From positions 1 through 64,000 of the forward strand of contig JAIKWL010000026.1 in the NCBI GenBank assembly GCA_024684815.1: a stretch of DNA of 64,000 nt, in the 5' to 3' direction. Position numbers and translations under genes: made by a program. The notes under the pieces were generated by a model. The model was not told where the DNA came from and ran no database searches. It was given only the letters and a program-made list of their open reading frames with translations. Source of the stretch: Saccharofermentans sp. Its GTDB lineage: Bacteria > Bacillota > Clostridia > Saccharofermentanales > Saccharofermentanaceae. Each line of letters begins with the position of its first letter. The first letter of the stretch is position 1. Of this stretch, positions 60,854 to 64,000 are shown one piece after another.

Positions 60854-62104
60854 ATGATCGACAGCAGGAAAATGGGGCGTTTTATCGTGGAAAAGCGAAA
60901 AGACTTAGGTCTCACGCAGCAGCAGCTTGCAGAGAAACTGAACGTGTCTTTTCAGGCTATATCAAAGTGGGAAAACGGCGCGGCATTTCCGAACATTGAG
61001 ATATTAAAGGACCTTTCGACTGTCCTAGAAGTGTCAGTTGATGAGATACTGACCGGCAGCGAAAAAGAGGATGAGGGCCTTTCCTACAGCAAGGCCGGCA
61101 TCGATATCGCCTATACGGATTCCATCAAAAAGGAGATGGAAAAAAGCCTCGAGACAAAAGACAGACGTGTCTTAAACGGTCTCGGTCCCTTTGCTTCTCT
61201 GTACGATATCAAGTTCCCGGAGATCAAGGATCCGGTCCTCGTATTAAAGGCCGAGGAACCGGGCTCGAAGCAAAAGCTCGCGATAGAATACGGATATACC
61301 GAGTCGATCTGTCATGACATGATCAACCATCTGGTGAACGACATCATCGTCATGGGTGCAAGACCTCTTGCGGTACTCGATACCATCGTCTGCGGCAACG
61401 CCGAGAAAGATACAATAAAGACACTCGTTAAAGGCGTATCCGATGCCTGCCGCGAGAACGACTGCTCTCTTGTCGGCGGTGAGACATCCATCCAGCCCCT
61501 TGTTGTGGATCACGGTGTTTATGTGCTTACTTCAAGCATCGCGGGAATAGTTGAACGCTCAAAGGTCATAGACGGTTCGGCGATCAAAGAAGGTGATGCG
61601 GTTCTGGCCGTCGCTTCAAACGGGCTTCATACTAACGGCTATTCCCTGGTCCGTCTTCTCATGGATAAAAAACCTCAGATCAAGACAGATGTTATCGACG
61701 GCATGTCTTTCATCGAACAGATAATGAAGCCGCACACACCTTATTACAGAGCAGTACGGGATCTTTTCGGTGACGGATCGATACACGGAATGGCACACAT
61801 CACGGGCGGCGGAATCGAAGGCAATCTGTGCCGAATCATTCCTGACGGACTGAGCGCAAAGATCGACCTGTCAAAGATAAGGATCTGCAACCTTTTCAAG
61901 TACATCCGCGACAACGGAAATATCAGCGACGATGAGATGCTCAAAACATTCAACTGCGGCGTTGGACTAATAATAGTCACGTCCGTGAAAAACAAGGTCC
62001 GCATTATGGAACACGTAAGTAAGACTTACGACTGTTATGAGATCGGTTCTGTCGAAAAAGGCAGCACTAAAGTCTCATTCGAAGACCGTCTTAACTGGGT
62101 GTAA
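60854..62104 (+). CDS. XRE helix-turn-helix fused to a PurM-like AIR synthase domain
   Basis: Residues 6-65 are an XRE-type HTH (LTQQQLAEKLNVSFQAISKW). From about 75 the chain is a PurM-type AIR synthase fold: VNDIIVMGARPLAVLD, LVGGETS, SNGLHTNGYSLVR, HITGGG and FNCGVGL. The PurM signature loop (T-D-G-V-G-T-K) reads AEEPGSK, so catalysis is doubtful. It might be a regulator that senses a purine intermediate. GGAGGTG precedes the ATG. No other pur genes are near. Confidence 0.88.
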   Translation: MIDSRKMGRFIVEKRKDLGLTQQQLAEKLNVSFQAISKWENGAAFPNIEILKDLSTVLEVSVDEILTGSEKEDEGLSYSKAGIDIAYTDSIKKEMEKSLETKDRRVLNGLGPFASLYDIKFPEIKDPVLVLKAEEPGSKQKLAIEYGYTESICHDMINHLVNDIIVMGARPLAVLDTIVCGNAEKDTIKTLVKGVSDACRENDCSLVGGETSIQPLVVDHGVYVLTSSIAGIVERSKVIDGSAIKEGDAVLAVASNGLHTNGYSLVRLLMDKKPQIKTDVIDGMSFIEQIMKPHTPYYRAVRDLFGDGSIHGMAHITGGGIEGNLCRIIPDGLSAKIDLSKIRICNLFKYIRDNGNISDDEMLKTFNCGVGLIIVTSVKNKVRIMEHVSKTYDCYEIGSVEKGSTKVSFEDRLNWV

Positions 62105-62119
62105 AGCTGCTGATTTAAT

Positions 62120-63325
62120 TCACTCACAACCTGCCAGACAGATAAGCACATTAAGTGATCTCACCATCTCCTGCACGGATGCAAATTCATACCTGCTGTG
62201 ATAATTGTATCCTCCTGTCGGGAGGTTCGGGCACGGAAGCCCTCTGGAACTCAATACAGCCCCGTCTGTGCCCCCTCTTACGGGTTCGGAGGAAGGAATG
62301 CCTCCCGCATGACTGACGGCCTTTCCTGCGCGTTCTATGAGGTCCATATGATCTTTCAGAAATAATGCCATGTTGGGATACTGATCTTCGATCGTAATGC
62401 TGCAAAGATCCGTCTTGTACCGCTCGTTAATAGTGAAGACTGCATCCTTCATGAATTCCTTGCGCTTTTCGAATTTTACAACGTCGTGATCTCTTATCAG
62501 AAACTGCATGCGTGCATATTCACATTCTGAATTGATGCTGTCCAGATAATAGAATCCCTCATAACCTTCCGTGGTCTCCGGAGTCTCATTATCAGGCAAG
62601 AGATTTATGAACTCATTTGCGACAAGCGAAGCATTGATCATTAGTCCTTTGGCACTTCCCGTGTGAACACTTCTTCCCTTTATCTCCACGGTCGCCATTG
62701 CGGCATTGAAACATTCATATTCAAGGATCCCGAACTTGCCGCCGTCAACGGTATATGCCTTTTTGGCATGAAATCTGTCAAGGTCGAAAAACAGTGTCCC
62801 TTCACCGATCTCCTCATCGGGAGTAAATGCGACTGCAATTCCGCGGTGGATGATATCGGGATTTGCTTTAAAGTAAGATAACATCTCCATTATCTCAGCT
62901 ATTCCGGCCTTGTCATCAGCACCCAGAAGAGTCGTTCCGTCGCTTCTTATCAGATCCTCTCCGATGTGATCTTTGAGTTCGGGAAACTCATCAGGATCAA
63001 GGATATCATCATGTCCGTCATAAGAGCTGATGATAAACGGCTTTACGTCTTTGCCGGAAACCGCAGGCGATGTGTCGAGATGCGCAATAAAGCCAAGATC
63101 CTCAGATGGATCACCATTTCCGTTTGAAGGCAGATAAGCATACACATAGCAGTGCTCTTCATCGTAATCGACATCAAGACCTAAGGTCTTTAATTCATCT
63201 GTCAGAAGTTCTGCCAGTTTATGTTGCTTCTTCGTAGAAGGATGTGTATCCGAATTCTCATCCGACTGTGTGTCTATCTTTGCATATCTTATAAAACGTT
63301 CGATCAATGATTTCTGCTGTTCCAT
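62120..63325 (-). CDS. pepT: Peptidase T (tripeptide aminopeptidase)
   Basis: A 401-residue M20B metallopeptidase: IAHLDTSPA (metal H and D), LLGADDKAG (bridging D), TPDEEIGEG (catalytic E and metal E), VRGGTDGA and the late YNYHSRYE histidine. It releases the N-terminal residue of tripeptides. Start at 63325 (MEQQKSLIERF); a longer frame to 63409 would overlap the preceding gene. Confidence 0.93.
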   Translation of the reverse strand: MEQQKSLIERFIRYAKIDTQSDENSDTHPSTKKQHKLAELLTDELKTLGLDVDYDEEHCYVYAYLPSNGNGDPSEDLGFIAHLDTSPAVSGKDVKPFIISSYDGHDDILDPDEFPELKDHIGEDLIRSDGTTLLGADDKAGIAEIMEMLSYFKANPDIIHRGIAVAFTPDEEIGEGTLFFDLDRFHAKKAYTVDGGKFGILEYECFNAAMATVEIKGRSVHTGSAKGLMINASLVANEFINLLPDNETPETTEGYEGFYYLDSINSECEYARMQFLIRDHDVVKFEKRKEFMKDAVFTINERYKTDLCSITIEDQYPNMALFLKDHMDLIERAGKAVSHAGGIPSSEPVRGGTDGAVLSSRGLPCPNLPTGGYNYHSRYEFASVQEMVRSLNVLICLAGCE

Positions 63326-63341
63326 TATCTTCTCACCTTTA

Positions 63342-64000
63342 TTAGTTTTCCGGTGCTTTTCCGCATTCGGCCTTAAAGTAATCACAGAGCCTGTTTTTGG
63401 CATCTTCATAGCTTAGTATGCCGTCCTCTGCCAGGGAAAAATCCTCGCTTATAATATCAAAATCCGTCCACGCAGTATCCTTCAAATAGATCTCGCCCAG
63501 ATACCGGCCTACTTTGCTTGGCAGCATGGTATTCTCTTTAAGCTTTCGATCAAAGAAACGGATTATCATGGACTTTACTTTATCCTTGTTTATATCAGCA
63601 CAATTTACATAAGACAGATACAGTTTGCGCTGAAGCTCATTTTTATCCTTAACAGAATTATAAAGATCAAATACGAGATCACTTATTTCCCCGTCATATG
63701 TCACGCATTCATCAATATAATCTTCAAGCTCTTTTACAAACCCGAGCGATACCATTATCCAAAAATAATAGCGTTCTTCAGGTGACAGATCTTTTATCCC
63801 GGTTTCCATGATCGTAAATATCAGGTCCTTAGACTTATCGAAAAACTCACATTCTATCTGATATCCGTTTTTCTTCGCTTTTTCGATTTGTCCCTTACTC
63901 ATTATTTTACGGGCATCAATGATCAACTCTTTCTCGACACATTTATCTGCCGGAGTAATCCAGGAGGCAAACCATTCCCCGTTGCACATGATCTTTACGG
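63342..64000 (-). CDS. Unknown protein, N-terminus probably outside the window
   Basis: The frame is open to the window edge (ATG at 63989 but no ribosome site). It is a helical protein with many charged residues (DLSPEERYYFWIMVSLG, LYLSYVNCADINKDKVKSMIIRFF). No family recognised. It is 16 bases upstream of pepT and probably cotranscribed with it. Confidence 0.65.
   Translation of the reverse strand, partial: VKIMCNGEWFASWITPADKCVEKELIIDARKIMSKGQIEKAKKNGYQIECEFFDKSKDLIFTIMETGIKDLSPEERYYFWIMVSLGFVKELEDYIDECVTYDGEISDLVFDLYNSVKDKNELQRKLYLSYVNCADINKDKVKSMIIRFFDRKLKENTMLPSKVGRYLGEIYLKDTAWTDFDIISEDFSLAEDGILSYEDAKNRLCDYFKAECGKAPEN

Overview
This window reads as chromosomal DNA of a Gram-positive anaerobe of the class Clostridia, probably a gut or rumen carbohydrate fermenter. 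The signs are strong AGGAGG-type ribosome binding sites, lipoproteins with no outer-membrane genes, YesM/YesN-type sugar signalling, an FeoA-FeoB fusion, an AGCS amino acid symporter, DUF5688 and GH43. Genus and family cannot be fixed from what is visible. No rRNA, tRNA or CRISPR array was found.

Region 1 (1-13.7 kb). After the end of a beta-lactamase-family gene lies an AT-rich integrated element of about 12.9 kb. It is inserted in the 5' end of a low-molecular-weight protein tyrosine phosphatase (LMW-PTP) gene. A 12-bp core, CACGGCAATATA, lies at both ends (876-887 and 13723-13734). The left copy sits in a 12-codon remnant of the phosphatase gene; the right copy sits in the intact gene, whose start is now supplied by the element. 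Inside are a tyrosine integrase, putative arm-type sites near both ends, a 13-bp iteron array, an SF3 (D5/P4-type) helicase preceded by a stand-alone copy of its N-terminal domain, a MOBV relaxase preceded by a predicted three-way-junction fold, a DUF5688 protein, a 1611-residue single-chain Type ISP restriction-modification enzyme, and a small ribbon-helix-helix protein. With no type IV secretion genes it is best called an integrative mobilizable element carrying a restriction-modification cargo.

Region 2 (13.7-25.8 kb). Host genes: LMW-PTP, a DUF1294-metallophosphoesterase fusion, a type B carboxylesterase and an Rrf2 regulator. On the minus strand is a MoxR / DUF58 / Bat-type VWA operon ending in a TPR protein with a long Thr-Pro-Gly repeat tail and a membrane-anchored lipase. 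An AGCS symporter follows.

Region 3 (26-36.7 kb, minus strand). A sugar-sensing and uptake locus: a membrane-anchored sugar-binding protein, a YesM-like kinase, a YesN-like AraC response regulator and a lipoprotein sugar-binding protein, followed by a ChvE/MmsA/MmsB-like ABC transporter with two different permeases. Between the two blocks lies an inverted plus direct repeat of TGTGCTAAA that is a good candidate for the regulator's binding site.

Region 4 (36.7-54.3 kb). DUF2130 protein, VWA protein, macro-domain protein with a C-terminal helical domain, glycosyltransferase, FeoA-FeoB with a promoter overlapped by a DtxR-like operator, GH43, alpha/beta hydrolase, DinB-like protein, ABC-2 exporter, AraC regulator, GGDEF-EAL protein and a polysaccharide deacetylase lipoprotein.

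Region 5 (54.3-64 kb). A 1723-residue DUF4132-type protein with a small companion, a lipoprotein, an XRE-HTH fused to a PurM-like AIR synthase domain that lacks the usual signature loop, peptidase T, and an unknown gene cut by the window edge.
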